A stretch of 64,000 bases of DNA from Malus domestica. Lineage: Eukaryota; Streptophyta; Magnoliopsida; Rosales; Rosaceae. Location: positions 30,763,501-30,827,500 of the forward strand of contig NC_091674.1 of NCBI RefSeq assembly GCF_042453785.1, written 5' to 3'. Within the stretch, counting starts at the first letter, position 1. Each line of letters opens with the position of its first letter. The notes under the pieces were generated by a model. The model saw nothing but the letters and a program-made list of their open reading frames with translations, was not told the origin of the DNA and made no database searches. The position numbers and the translations under genes were made by a program. Shown here one piece after another: positions 15,285 through 29,405 of the stretch.

Positions 15285-15742
15285 CCCTAAAAATGTCTTT
15301 CTGGATATTTCTCAATGTCCGGGCTGTTCACGGAACGTGAGAAACAAATGAATAAGCATATGGTTCTGGAAAAAATCGAAGAATTTCTTGGGAATCCTAC
15401 AAGATTCATTCGTTCTTTTTTCTCTGACATATGGTCAAAACTTCATTTGAGTTTAAGAATAATATATATTTTAAGATGATAAGAAATAAAGTTACTGACG
15501 CTAACAATTCAATTCACTAACGCTATAGTTTGTCAACAAAATAAATGAAAACGAATTTCCATAACCGGAAAAAATATGCATTCGGGTGCATTTCATTGCC
15601 AAGAAATAAAGTCATTCACAAAATGGACAAGGGGAGCAACCTCTAAACTCTAACATAAACAGAAGCATCTCGCCATTTATTATTACTCATCATACACGAG
15701 TACTTGGCACAACGGAAATGTTGCATTGACGAGTACTACACT

Positions 15743-17563
15743 TCACTCAACTGAAAACTCAAACAACATGGTGTGGCTGTACTTCTCACCGGGTTGAACA
15801 ACAATAGACGGGAAGTTCGGTGTGTTAATTGCATTCGGGAACCCTTGTGTCTCCAGACAGAGCCCGGCATGCTTTCCATAGACAGCGCCTCCTTTGCCGA
15901 CAACCCCATTGACATAATTCGCGGTGTAAAACTGCATCCCGGGGGCATTGCTCCATAGGTTAAGGACCCTCGAGCTGGATGGGTCCTTCACTCTTGCAGC
16001 ATGTTTCAGGCCTTGTTTCTCTTCCCCACAGTCGAGCACATAGTTGTGGTCATACCCTAAACCGACCTCATGGATGGACTCACCGACCCTCTTCTCGGCA
16101 GTGAAATCAAAGGGCGTGCCTTTAACCGGCTTGATTTCACCTGTTGGGACTGTGTTTTCATCCACAGGGGTAACATGGTTTGCCCGAATTTGAATTGCAT
16201 GGTCAAGTATGTTGCCCGAGTTATGTCCAGCTAAGTTCCAGTATGTGTGCTGAGCCAGGCTGACCGGGGTGGGCTTGTTCTCAGGCACTGCTTCCATGTC
16301 AAGTCTCATCGTCGTGCTTGAAGTAAGCGTATAAGTTGCAGTCAGTGAAAGATTCCCGGGGTAACCTTCCTCCCCATCATGACTGTGATACTTAAAAGTG
16401 ATGGACGGGTTATCGCCCTTTTTATGTTCTGCTACCTTCCATATCTGCTTATCGTACCCCTTGTGACCACCTAATGCAACAGCAGGATGATTTGAGTGGC
16501 GTAAATATAAGCAAGCACAAATGAAGGAAAATAAAACACAAAGAATTACCGATACCATTACTCAAACGAAAAGAACGTCTGTTTTGGTGAAAATCGAAGA
16601 CATTAGGCTTGAGAGTTGAGACAATATTCAAAATTCGTTCATGTCTCAATAAAGAATTAACGAAGAAGCCTTGGAAGGAACCGAATGCACGCTTATTTGT
16701 TTATTACAACGTAATTCAAACATCATAAAATTCTGCTGCAAATTAGCTAATCGAAAAGCAGTAAAAACGAGAATCAATGGTAACAATTCCATACCATGGA
16801 GACTGTTCGGAGGTCTGTTGATAGGCAAGGAGTACTCCGTTCCATTGAGCTTAAACTTCCCATCTTTGATTCGATTAGCAACCCGACCCACAATGCAGCC
16901 AAAGTAAGGAGCAAGTCCTTTCTGATCACGCATGCATCCACATTCAAAGACGAAACAAAAACATTAAAACAAAAGGCTGAAACAATCATACGAAAAGCTC
17001 AGCATCCCTATTCCTAATGCAAAACTCCAACATTTAATCCCAAAAACAACAAACAATAACAACCAAGCCTTATCCCACTAAATGGGGTCGCTGTATTAAT
17101 CATATAACGTCATTGCGCTCGGTTTTGCAGCATATACAGCTTATGAGTTATGAATGCATTAGATCAACACACAAAGAACCAATTTTTGCATGATATCTCA
17201 AACAACACGATCAAAGAGCAAAAGGGTTCTCAGAAAAAGTGAAAGAAATTTACCACATAGGGATCCACGGAGTCGAATCCAAGAACAACATCAGCCAATT
17301 TTCCTGCAAAGTTCACCAACCAACAATCCAAACAAACATCAGCGACATTTTTCAGATCAAAAACACAAAACAAAACAGAAAGCATTATTCGATTAACCAA
17401 TTAACTGAGAATCCAAACGGGAGATTATTTGATTGGATAGAAAGATACCGTCTTTTCCGGGAACAGACAAGGAAGTGATGGTGCAGCCAAAGTTTGTGAT
17501 GAGGGCGCGCATGCTCCCATTGTTGAGCTCAAAGATTTCTGGATTCTGGTTCGCATCCGCCAT
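15743..17563 (-). CDS. Aldose 1-epimerase (galactose mutarotase)
   Basis: Four exons (17449-17563, 17254-17303, 16795-16921, 15743-16470) encode 339 residues, the normal full length. The enzyme interconverts alpha and beta anomers of galactose/glucose. Visible family motifs are NFGCTITSLSVPGKDG near the N terminus, GRVANRI with Arg, NSLHGGHKGYDKQIW (catalytic His region), LAQHTYWNLAGH (second His), GYDHNYVLD (Asp) and CLETQGFPNAIN (catalytic Glu). Start chosen at MADANQNPEIFELNNG because homologues begin there; an in-frame ATG at 17647 would add about 28 Ser/Thr-rich residues and cannot be excluded. A (GA)n tract lies just upstream and introns carry a TTG-tailed repeat. Confidence 0.93.
17042..17130 (-). 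repeat. TTG-tailed LINE/SINE 3' end fragment
   Basis: ACAAC-rich tail followed by AAGCCTTATCCCACTAAATG and CATTGCGCTCGGTTTTGC, the same 3' end family as the copies at 986, 11489 and 63482. It lies in an intron of the mutarotase gene. Confidence 0.7.
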
Positions 17564-17593
17564 TGTTGTCGTTGTCGATGTTCTTCTGATCGG

Positions 17594-17619
17594 AGGAGAG
17601 AGAGAGAGAGAGAGAGAGA
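17594..17619. repeat. (GA)n microsatellite in mutarotase leader
   Basis: About 26 bases of GA dinucleotides, giving a (CT)n leader tract about 30-55 bases upstream of the mutarotase start codon. If translation began at the upstream ATG this tract would encode alternating Ser-Leu, which favours the downstream start. Confidence 0.85.
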
Positions 17620-17921
17620 AGTTACTGGACTCTGATGCGTGTTCCAAGTGTTTGTACGGGTTTTTGAGTTGTTGGGTGTGACGTCATGTGTCCCAGATAT
17701 GTTGCGGCTTGGTTGTCGTTTTGTTTCTGACTTTGAACAGACTACTTGCCGGTCCTCTCTCAGTCTCAATCCAAGTCACGCGCCACACACGTGACCGTTA
17801 CAAATTGGAGAAATTTTGTCAAAACTTTGGTTCAGGATTTGTTATTTCACAAAACAACTCTGACCCGGGCATAAGCCCGGAAGAGAAAGAAAGAATACAT
17901 AAAATATTATGAGGCCACGAG

Positions 17922-18519
17922 CAGTGGCAGAGCCAGGAATTTAAAGCGATGTGGTCAAAAAATAGCTTTAAAAATTTGATCATACTTTTATTTATAATTG
18001 TACACGACGTGCTCTCATATTTTCGAAATGTCGTCTCACAACACCATTATCAGTAGAATCAAATACATCTTTCACATTGTACACAACCAACTATCATTCA
18101 ACTATTGATCTACCCATCCTATTACGATGTGGATTCTCCATAATTTTCATCACTGAAAAACTCTTTCAACTAAAGCAGTTGCAACAGGTAAAATCAATGC
18201 TAATTTCACTAACAAGCACCAAGGGATACTATATATCCCTCTTTGTCTCTGCCAACTTTTGTACAAGGCTACTAATTCCTTTCAATGTAGTAGCATTGTT
18301 AAATTAAAAAAGTATTAATTAAAATTATTAGTGTTCATTAAAAATTATTTTTTATTTTCTTAAGGATAAGTTTAGAAGTAAAAGGTTTTTGGGAAAAGTT
18401 GACAGTGCAGCGTGCTGCTGCAGTGCCGCTATACAGGTTCATAAAATTTTCAAAGGGATAACTTGACAAGGTTATTGGGGTCAAGGGATGCCAATGCCCC
18501 CACATTGGCTCCGCCAGTG
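17922..18519. mobile_element. Non-autonomous hAT-like element, about 600 bp
   Basis: Begins CAGTGGCAGAGCCAGG and ends TTGGCTCCGCCAGTG, imperfect terminal inverted repeats of about 13-15 bases. It is flanked by 8-bp copies GCCACGAG (17914-17921) and GCCACAAG (18520-18527), one mismatch. No transposase is encoded. It fills most of the space between the mutarotase promoter and the 3' end of the fusion-enzyme gene. Confidence 0.75.
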
Positions 18520-18810
18520 GCCACAAGACTTAGCTATATCTGCAACTAGCAACCGTTGATAAGAAAGAGTTTGCTCAAGAAAGACTGGACTCAAACTGCA
18601 TGATAAACTCAAACGAGCCAAATCATCAGCAACAAAATTCTTTTCACGGTAAATATGATGAATTTCATAAGACTAATTTTGGTTCACGGATCCCAATTCG
18701 ACTAGTGAAAACAATATTCTTTTATTATTAGGGTCCCTAATTCGATTATTCATCAGCTTAAATTGTTATATCAACAGTTTAGCTTCATCTGTGATAATGC
18801 TCCTTCTCCA

Positions 18811-21800
18811 TCAAGCCTTTCCTGCTGAACCAAATAGATGCATCTTCTCTGCAACCACTGCTTTCATGGCTTCCTTCGCCGACGCCATAACGTGGACCAG
18901 GTCTTTCTTCGAGTTGCTAAGGGAATCCGTGTAAGCTTTTCGCACCTCGGTGTTTACATTGAACTTCCTCACACCATGCTCTATGCATTCCTGTTCATGG
19001 AGCCAAACAGTTTACTTGGACATTAAGCTTTAAGTGGAAGTAATGCAAATGTAGCTTGGAAGCATCTTTGAGGATCTTCAACTTGTAAACGAAAACCTAC
19101 GAACCCGAATTGTTTTGAAATCGCTATGGATAAACGTTGTACCTTTATAAGTCCCTTCGACAAACCAGAAGCGCCATGAAGCACCAGGAGGACTCCTTTC
19201 TTCGAACTCAAAGCATACAGATCCTGGCATAAGGGAAAATGAAATCAGTTGCGCAGAAATTCAACAATCTAACATCAGTAATAGCGCAGATCGATAAGAG
19301 ATTATCTCAACCTTAAGCAGATCGAGTCTCAGATTCGGGCCACTTGCAGGGTACTTTCCGTGCACATTTCCAATACAGACTGCCAAAGCATCTATCCCGG
19401 TTTTATCAATGAACTCCTCAGCCTGAAATTCGTAACGCCTTCTGATGATTAGGACAAGTTTAGGAGTGAAGGAAAGCTAATTCCAAAAAGTTGCAAGGAA
19501 AAAAAAATAACCTGCTTAACATCAGTCAGCCTTGCTTCATAATCTTCGACGGTTAAATCATCTTCTGTCCCCGACAATCTCCCCAGTTCCGCTTCTACTA
19601 GCACGCCTTTTGAGTGAGCAAAGAATGCGACAAACTTGGTGTATGAAACATTCTCGGTAAATGATAGATGTGAACCATCCGCCATGACAGAATCAAATCC
19701 CTGGAAAGGTAAATACAGTTACTAACGCTCTCTATATATCGACTACATTCTGAGTGAAAATCAAAGCAATGTGCAAAAACAATGGTAAAAATTGAACTTA
19801 CCAACTCAAGAGCTTCCACCAGATCTTGCTTTGAAGTTCCGTGGTCAAAGTGTACAGTTATGGGAACCTGCCGTAACATATACATTATCTCGATGTCTTG
19901 ATGAAAGTGGAATTTTGAAATTATTGTCGATTTTTCATGTCCAACGCCATTTGTTATATCGTGATAATGTTTACCATGTTATACCATTACAACGCAAAAC
20001 CATCATGACTGTTACAGCATGGAACTGTCACGCACAACAAGAGAGCCAAGTACTAGAGTCACAGACTAAAGCCTCAGAAGTGAGAAAGAGTGGATTGAAG
20101 GAAGTGTGTGTTTCCAACTTTCCATGCATACCGCTCGATACCAGATATCAGGGACTGGGATTAGGTTCAGTAATGACAGAGTTTTCCAATATTTGTAAGC
20201 AATAAGATGGCAGCCTTCGATTTAAAGAAAAAGAATGAGAAGTCACAACCTGAAACACATGTTGAAGAATATGTGCCACTTACACTGGCTTGTTCTGCAG
20301 CAGCGATACAACATGCAACCAACGGGATCCCTCCTTGCTTCAAGGCACCTGGATGGATCTGATAATAAATGAAAATTAGTAACATTGGGCTTTTTTTTTT
20401 TAACTAAATCAACGAGATTTATCTAATGTTTATACTCTTTTAACCTGTAATATAGCCGGACTTTGTTCTTCCTCTGCTGCAGCAACAACTGCCTCTACTC
20501 CTTCCAAATTATATACATTGAATGCTCCTACGGCATATCCACCCTTTTCTGCATTCTTTACATACATATTAAATTGTCAGTACGCGAGGTGAAAATATTT
20601 ACGAAACTTCAATTTATGACCCTTACCAGAAGAAGCTCTTTGGTTGATGAAAGTCTGACTGGACGAGCCCAGGACTTCACGACCTCCGCCAACGCTCTTT
20701 CGTCACCAACATTACCTAAGAATGAATAATTTTAATAAGTTTTGTTGATTTATCATTGTTACCAAAAACTTAAGCTTTCTAGATATGGACCAACTATTTT
20801 TGTTAGTGTAATACACGCTTTTAGTTAGCACAGAAATATTAGCGAACTCCAAAACTCACCAGGAAAAACAATGTATGGAACTCCCAGATGCCTACTCTCA
20901 GGACCTAGCTGCCATAAGGGAACACCAGCCAGGGCTTGTCCCACTATTTTTGCACATTTTGCTTCAAGAGCTTTCGTAGCAAGGTCAGATGAAGTGATTC
21001 CACCCTATATGGAGTGTAATTTCAGCAAGGAGGATACACATTCAATAACAGCAAAAGAGAACATTTTCTCATTTGAAAACGTATACGTACCTTTGCAAGA
21101 ATGTAACGTGGTCTTGTAGTTATGCGTCTAACTATTTCCACCAGTGCCGAGCTAACTTTGAAATTGATTTCCAAACTCTCAGAGGGAGCTGCCCAGTGGA
21201 CAAGAAATCGCCATTTCAGAACAGTTTGGCAACAGCAGAGCAAGTTTTTTTTGTGGTATTCGCAAATATGATACATTAATATAAATCTCTGAACAAAAAG
21301 AAATGAAGACTGACTTTTTCCGGTAATAAGCTCCCGACTGGTCATTATTAGAGTGTCCTTCCGAGCTGTAAGGAAAATATCTGCCATCTCAGCTGCTCTA
21401 CTGATTTCCTCCTCCCTCTCTTCTGTAGAACTCATGGCTACTTTAGCAACCGAAACCTACTTATGGCATGTTCAGTTCTGAGTCAGTATCCGATGGCCAT
21501 ATTTGTTTGTAATTGTTCATTTGGGAAGACTAATTTCTAATTACAGTCTTGTGTTCAGAATTAACTGTAACTTAACAATTAAACATTAAATACTCGAGAG
21601 AGAGATTATGTTGGTCACCTCAATGCTTCTCAAAATCTGGCTGCACTGTAGTTTAAGCTCTTCCACCTATGAATTATGAGTGTGAGCCATGAGATAAAAA
21701 TCAAATATAAGGAAGGTATCACTCAACATATATCCAGATAACCGGTTCAACCTGTTTTGTCGTTTTGGGAACATATGACCCGACAACTATGAGACCTCCG

Positions 21801-24800
21801 TTATTTTCCTTGTTTATTCCTAGATCCTTGGGCAGAATTGGAGCTTTGGGGATAATTCCAATCCTGGCAGAAACAAAGCTAGCAGCAGTGCGACATAAGA
21901 AGCGCTTGCCTTTCAGTTCCGCCTATCACACCAAACAAAAACTCATAAAATGATCTGCCCGGAACTTGATGAAAATATACCAGAAGTTTCATACAATAAC
22001 ATGGTATAAGTATAGCAGGGAATTTGCCTTGATCATTCCAGCTGCAAAAACAGCCATGTCCCTGTCACTAGCTGCGTTAACTATGCATGTTGATCCCTGT
22101 TTCATGTCACAAATTAAGAGTCAGAGGATATAAGTACACAGTATCTCACTAAACGACATGCTATTTTCGATCAGTAACTTCATTTATCGCAGGGATTCTT
22201 ATCCTTTGACCCTTGTAAATTTTTGTAGCCTAGCACTCTTTCGCATCAAAACAAGTACGGAATTGATGCATTGGATGCACCTCCACCCATATTACACCAT
22301 ATATTATTAGTAGCTTAAAAATCCCTGTCCGTGGTGGAGAAATATAACCATTGTATTTTGCTTGCATGAAAGAGGGAGAGAGGGAGAGAGGCTGCTGGTT
22401 CCTCCGTACCTTCTGCAAACTGCAAAGACGCTCACAAACGGCATCTGGCCCACCTTTTCTTAGAATTTGGATAGAAATAGATGTAACACTACTGGCTGGT
22501 ATGCGGCCTGCTGTTTTCTCCTCAACCCACTGCAGATAAGTTCAAATTTACAATTCAAGCTAATATCAATCATAATATTTGTCAAAGCTATGAATTTGAA
22601 GCACAACATATAAATATTAGACCTCGCGAAGGTTTGAAGATTTGTAGCCAAATGCAGCATCTTTAGCGAATCCTGTATCCCCTGCAGGGATAAGCCTGAA
22701 GAACCCATGAACCATAAACAATGTTAACTCACCATTAAATTGTTATTAAGTACTTTCTAACATGAAAATGAATGAATATTACTGATCCGAATCTGCAACA
22801 TAGTGTATATCTCCAACAGTATAACGCCCTCCTTGAAGAAAAAAGGGGCAGATGATCCATGCATCCATCTCGCCCAGTACTGAAACAGCGGCATCAGCTT
22901 CCTAAACAGACAAGGCAGTCTCATCAAATGATATGACAAGTCCCCAGAGTGTTGAATGACTTTACAACATGATAATTCAATATGGTTAAAAGTCACAGTA
23001 CTTGCCTCTGGGAAATGGCCACGCAAAGTTGAATCGCCTCTCAAAACTACTGTATAATCAGCATTCTCAACTGATTTGGCTGCAGTACTCAGGTTTGTGC
23101 AGATGTCTTTAATTAATGCAGTAGCCTGTAAAAACGTCAATCTACGTTACTATTTATGACCGAAGTAATTAAAGTAGGAAAAAAATCATTCCTTGGAATG
23201 AGATGAATGTTTTTCGTGAGGAATTTATTTCTTATATAATATGAAGCATGATTTAAACATTAAACCTTGATGTGTTTACACATAGGCCTTTACCTTCTCA
23301 GAACTCAAGGCCCTGGAGTTGGTCAAAATGAAAAAGCATTTAGGACCTTTTCTGAACTGCTCCGTTAGTGATTCAACGGTCCTACAAAGAACAGTCACCA
23401 TTTATAACAACTCTGGAATCTCAGCTCATTTTCTGATAAAACGGTATACATGGTTTCTATATAGCCTAAGGAAAATAAAGGCACTCACCATTCCGTCAAT
23501 ACCTCAATATCATGAACAGTTTGAGTTCCAGTTGGATCGTCATCAAGAACAACCAAAGTCTTTGAACTGTCCTGATTTAGTCTCTGTATTTCACCAGTGG
23601 GATCTACTGGCCACTCAACTGGGAGAGACTTCAAGACAACGTCCTTCTTAAGAACCGGAAGTTTTGCTTCTACCTTAACACCCGTTAGTGTCTCATAAAC
23701 CTGCATACATACAATTGCTTCAGTTAAACCACCGACTGCCACCACCATTAATTTATACTTTAACTTAACACCCGTGTGGAATTTTGTTGAGATAATTTTA
23801 CATGTGCTCAATAAACCAACTAACTTCAACTGAAAGAAAAAGCCAATAAAGCTTGCCCGTACCTTAACCACACCAGCATCATCTTGCCGACCCCAACCTG
23901 CAGCAGAACCTGCCCGACAGTTGAAACAAGTATTACTTTCCATAAGCAAGCTAGCAACTAAAAAGGAACCCAAAGGCCAACATTTGTCATATTCGGTGCA
24001 AAAAATGAAACGAGTATTAGTTTCCATACAGCATTAAGATCCTATGTATTTTTCGAACCTGACAGGAAGAGTTGATGAGCAACAGTCGATATATGAAGTG
24101 GAATTTTTCGAACTGAACAATCTTGAGAAACAATTCCCTGTAGACGATTGAATATTAGTACGCTGATAATCACTTATTATTATAATTGTAACTTGTTTCC
24201 ATTCAAAAAATGCATGAGTGAATGTCCATCTGACCAGATCCTTCACAAAAATATCAAGTGCAGAATGCAGAGTATAATCATTGTCGAGCATGTGTGGAAC
24301 ACGATTTTCAAACATCCTGCAATTGAAAATGTTTGCTGAACGTTAACAATGATATTCGTTTAGATAATACTAGCTCACATCCTAATTTGGGAACATTTGA
24401 GGTTTTGAGAAAGTAAGTACTTAAACAAGGAAGAAAGTTACCAGGATGTTCCCTCACTATTTGTGATAAAATCAAACAACATCCTTGTATTAAGACCCAA
24501 ACGAGCTCCAAAAGCCATTGCTTCAGCTCCCGACGCTATATGAACTCCAGCAAGCAATTGATTAACCATCTTTACACCACTATAGAACAAAATATAGGAG
24601 GAATAAAGTAATGGAATTTCACTTCCAAGATAAAACGAAAAAATAGCGTCATAGACCTACAATGATCTAATAGACAATGAGATACGATATGCAACAAACA
24701 TTGACTCAAAAGTACCTTCCAGCCCCACAGCCTCCTTTGATAACATAAAGCTTCTCGCTTAATGCTGTTCACAGAATATAGTCAAATACCAGTCACAAAA

Positions 24801-27800
24801 CTATTTATGAGAACCCTACATTCTGAAGCCTGATGAACCTTATCGTACACACTTAGTACCTGAGAGGACTGCACCAGCACTCTTAAGAGCTTCATCTGTA
24901 CCGGATGCCATAATCTGAGAAAGACACAAAAATCCAAAAATCAGTTAAAACCAAAACATTTGAATCAGCTATTAGGACAAAAGTCAAAACCAATGGTTGT
25001 TCTAGCACACCGTAAGTGCCCCCATGGAGGCTCTCACAACCCCACCAGAAACAGGAGCATCCACCAACTTGAAATTCTTTCCTTCATCTATAACATTTCA
25101 AAATCCTGAATTTAATTTCATCACAAGTAAAGCATAATTACTTAGTGCGAATGGAATGTGAAGACATACTTTGCAAGCGGTGTTCTAGTCGGCTCACAAA
25201 TCCAGGAGAAACAGTGGATGAAAGGATAATAGAAGCTCCAGACGGAAGTGCTATCAAATACAGGAATATGGGGTTAGTCCTAATAAAAATGGACTAGGGA
25301 AGCAGAGAATAATTTGTTTACCTGAAATAGCACCAAAGTCTCCATACAAAGCACTCTCAGCTTGAGCTTCATTTGTGACCATTATTACCAGCACATCAAC
25401 ATCTAGGAGAGAAAATGCGTCAGAAACAGAGAGGTTATTGCACCAGACGAATAAGTAATGGATGGTCATCAAATTGTTTTAATCGCCTTCTACTTCTAGA
25501 ACTTTTAATATGCATCTACCTTTACATACTTCTGCTGGAGAGCTTCCAATCGAGCCACCAGCATTGGCAAAACGAGTCAGTGTTGGTTTATATACCTGCA
25601 TTCAAAAGAAGCCGGAAATAGATCAGTTTGACCGGTATCTTAAACTATAGTGTCAATCTTGAACTTAATCAAGGGGGTACAACAATATTAATGTAATTGT
25701 ACACACACAAATGCAAGTGCATGTATCGACCCCCTATATGTACAAATACTGTTTAAGCATTGCTGTATGACGTCGGAAAATAGATGATACAGGAGAGCCT
25801 CAGTTAAATACCAGTTTCTTGTTTCAATCAGGATACAAACTGAGGACTTACATCATAACCACAAACAGAAAAGTTAGCTTTTAAAAGGTGAGTTGCCATT
25901 CCAAATCCCATTGCTCCAAGACCAATGAATCCAACTCGGTTGACGGTATATGATTTAGCAACAGTGTGGCTTGCCAATTCCTCAGGGATGTAAGTCTCAG
26001 CATTTGCTGCATCTAAAATTCTCACTCCAAGTTTCTTTTCCCAAACCTGTACAGCAATGTAAAGTGTACGAATAAGAAAGAATAAGTTGACTCGACGAAA
26101 CACATATTTCAAAACAATTTTGATGTAACATGGAGGAATTCAAGCTACAAAAATGTCTTAATAATATATTTTTGGGCTTAAGTATAAGACAACCTTAATC
26201 AATGTAGCATCTTCATCATCTGTGTTATCACTTGGAGACCCTGAAAAAGGAAATGTATGAGAAAATCTTAAGCACAAAGCTGGTCATTTCCAAAGATCGA
26301 ACAATATAACGTTACTTGATTGTGTTCTGAGATTCGGTACCAAGAATAAGTTGCTGATGAGCAACTGCTAAAAGCGGGAGAGGAAAGCTAAGCGACTTGG
26401 CCAGATCCAATATAACCCTCTACAGAAAATCCCATTAGTCTTATGTAATGGGATATTGCCTTTGACAGAAAACAGCCAACACCAGTATTGAAGTTGATCC
26501 AATATAAAGCACAAAAACTGTACGGTATATCTTACCAAGTTTTGAACAAGAGTATTCAAATCATCTTTGGCAGCACCCCTTAAAAACTGAGGAATATGGT
26601 TCTTGAAAACCCTGAAATGAATAAATACTTATAATAGTGGGCAGAGTATGAAGTGATCAAACATATAATAATATGGGGTGATTTTGTGTAAAATCAATAA
26701 AAAGTTACAATATTAACAATATATCAACAATATTTATGTGAATTATAAAAATATCAACAATATTTTTTACATTTGGATTCGGACACTGCATTGCATTGTC
26801 CATTTCTCATTTCTGGTTTTTTTTTTAGTTAAGCAGACTCCTTCATGTAAACGAAGGGAGGGAGAGAGAGAGTGATATAATATACATGTTCTAACTATTT
26901 ATAGGATTCATATCTTCTACGGATCAATTCTATTGGGATAGAAATCCAACGGCCAAAACCTCTTCATCTTCCTCTCTTCCTCTCGACTCCTCTTTCTCCC
27001 TCGCAACGCCACACCCCACCACTATTAACAAACCCCAAATTTATTTGCAGGTCATCTGTGCTCTAAGTCTGATTTATTTTTTTGCTCTCTCTTACTGTTT
27101 TAGCTTTTTATTTGTCATCTCTTTCTTCTTCTTCATATTTGAGATTTCTCTCTCTAGTGTAACTTTGTCTCTCTATAATTCTTCCATAGTTATGGAAAAA
27201 ATCTCTGCAACCAAAAGACATTGGTTTGCACGACCCCTCTATTTGTTGTTTCATTAATATCGGTTGAGATTTTAGGGTCAAGGGACCTGCAATTGAGGGG
27301 TGTGGAGGTGTTGGGGCTGATTTTGAGGAGGGTAAGGTAAGGGACTTGCTATTGGGGGTGGTGGGTTGGGTGGGTTGTGGCAATGTTGGGGCTAATTTTG
27401 AGGTGGGGTTGAATTTGACCAGGAATTGGGGGGCTGGTGGTTTGAGGTTGAGAGCTTCGAAGTGAGGGAGAAGAAGAAGAGTTGAGGGGAAGAGGGGAAG
27501 GAAAGAGATTTTGGGCGTTGGATTTGTATCAATTATGAGATCCATCTGTCCGAAGGATCCTCACAAAATTGATCCGGAGAGAATTTAAATCCCTATTTAT
27601 AATAGCTTAAAACCCATATCACCTTCATAGAGAAAGAAAGAGAGAGAAGGATAGAAGAATCAAATTCTAACTATTTATAATGACTTAAAGCATATGTGAC
27701 ATTCATCATTGACCTATGCCTAATTAATAAAAATACATCATTGATTAAGTCTGAAACAAAAATATGTCATTGATATATGACTTAATAGTAAATTTTTTAT

Positions 27801-29369
27801 TGACTTAATAGTAAAGTTTTTATTGACCTTATAGCGATGAACGATAAATCATATTCTCAATTGTATTTTGGCTTTGACTATAGAACATGATGCACTGTCA
27901 TTAAAGAAATGTAGATAAAAAGTTGAACGCGTAGGCACGAACCATGAGTTTCCCGCAGCATTAGATATGATATCGTAGATTATCCACGGATGAATACCAG
28001 CTTTGGTGCCAAGAGAAATAGCCTCCAAAGAAGCAACAAGATGAATACCCTCAAGCAGTTCCTTAATCATCCTAATTTTGCTGCAATACCAAGGAAACTA
28101 TAACATCATAAGACAAATACCATTTCTGTCTTTTCATACAAGCAAAACTAAGGGAGGGGGAGCAGATAAACATATATTGAACAAAACCAACATATTAGTT
28201 GAGTGACTATTCCTCCATTAAATACAGTTTTTTCGTATTCTTAACTACGTAAAAGGGTTACAAAGTGATTACCTTCCAGCGCCAACTTCACCCTCAAAAA
28301 CATAAAGCTTATCGCACATTGCTGCAAGAAAGAAGTATCGTTCAATATCAGTCATCAAAAGTATCTTCCAATATCAGTATTGCAGTTTATTTAATGAATA
28401 TTACCAGAGAGAACTGGCCGTGATTTTAAAATGGTTTCTGAACCTCCGGAAGACGCAATCTAAGGCATCAGAAAAACATCAGCACTAACAGTTAGGATGA
28501 TTGGGGAGCGGGGGAGGGAGGGCAACGGGGGAGAACCTTCGCATCCACCACTACAAGCAAGAAATGGTAAATGGTGAGCAAGTGATCTTACAATGATCTT
28601 TCCATTTAAACCATCAGATACTCCCTTTGTGGCATATATATCTACAAGATCAGCTGTATCTGCAAGAATAACAAAACGTTAAGTGGTTATCTCAAATCTT
28701 AATAAAGATATCAAAACACATTTCTATAGAACTCATCATCACATAATGCCAATGATATTAGGGGTTAAATTGCCTGTGAAACGCGTCTTTAGATTCTGAA
28801 TAGACGATGGTAATATTGTTGAACGAAGTATGACAACAGTATCCTTCTGAAATCCTGCATCCGATGCATGTATGTATCAGTATATGTTTAAAGCAAATAG
28901 AAAGAATAATGGATATGGTATATAATGTCAAGATTCAATAAGCTTCGGAAGGACCTTTCGATGCACCCTCATCACTGAAAGTTGCATCATTTACTTGATC
29001 TGCTAATACAACCAAAGCTGCCACATCTGCAAGCCATTGCAAAGAAAGAAGAGCGGGGGATGAACATCACTACGTCAGCCCCTTTGTAAACTAAGATCAG
29101 AGATTTAATCCTAACAAATGATCACACTGGACCACAGGAAGTAAAATGTCAATGAACAGGAGATACGATGCGAAAAAAGCCATACAATATGCTCAGATTG
29201 AATAAACCTAGACAGAGATTTAAAGTTTGATCTGACGACATATCTAAATCGACAAGTTTTCGACTTTACAATCCAAAAATAGATGCTTATGTTCAAGATC
29301 GTTGGTCTAATTAAAGTTCCGCCTTTTTGCACTACACAATACACACAAACGTATATACGTAATACACAC

Positions 29370-29405
<36 letters not shown>

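Noticed and set aside
27108-27545. 145-residue open frame, minus strand, Pro/Thr/Ser-rich
   Set aside because: Lies wholly in an intron of the fusion gene, is low-complexity and has no recognisable domain.
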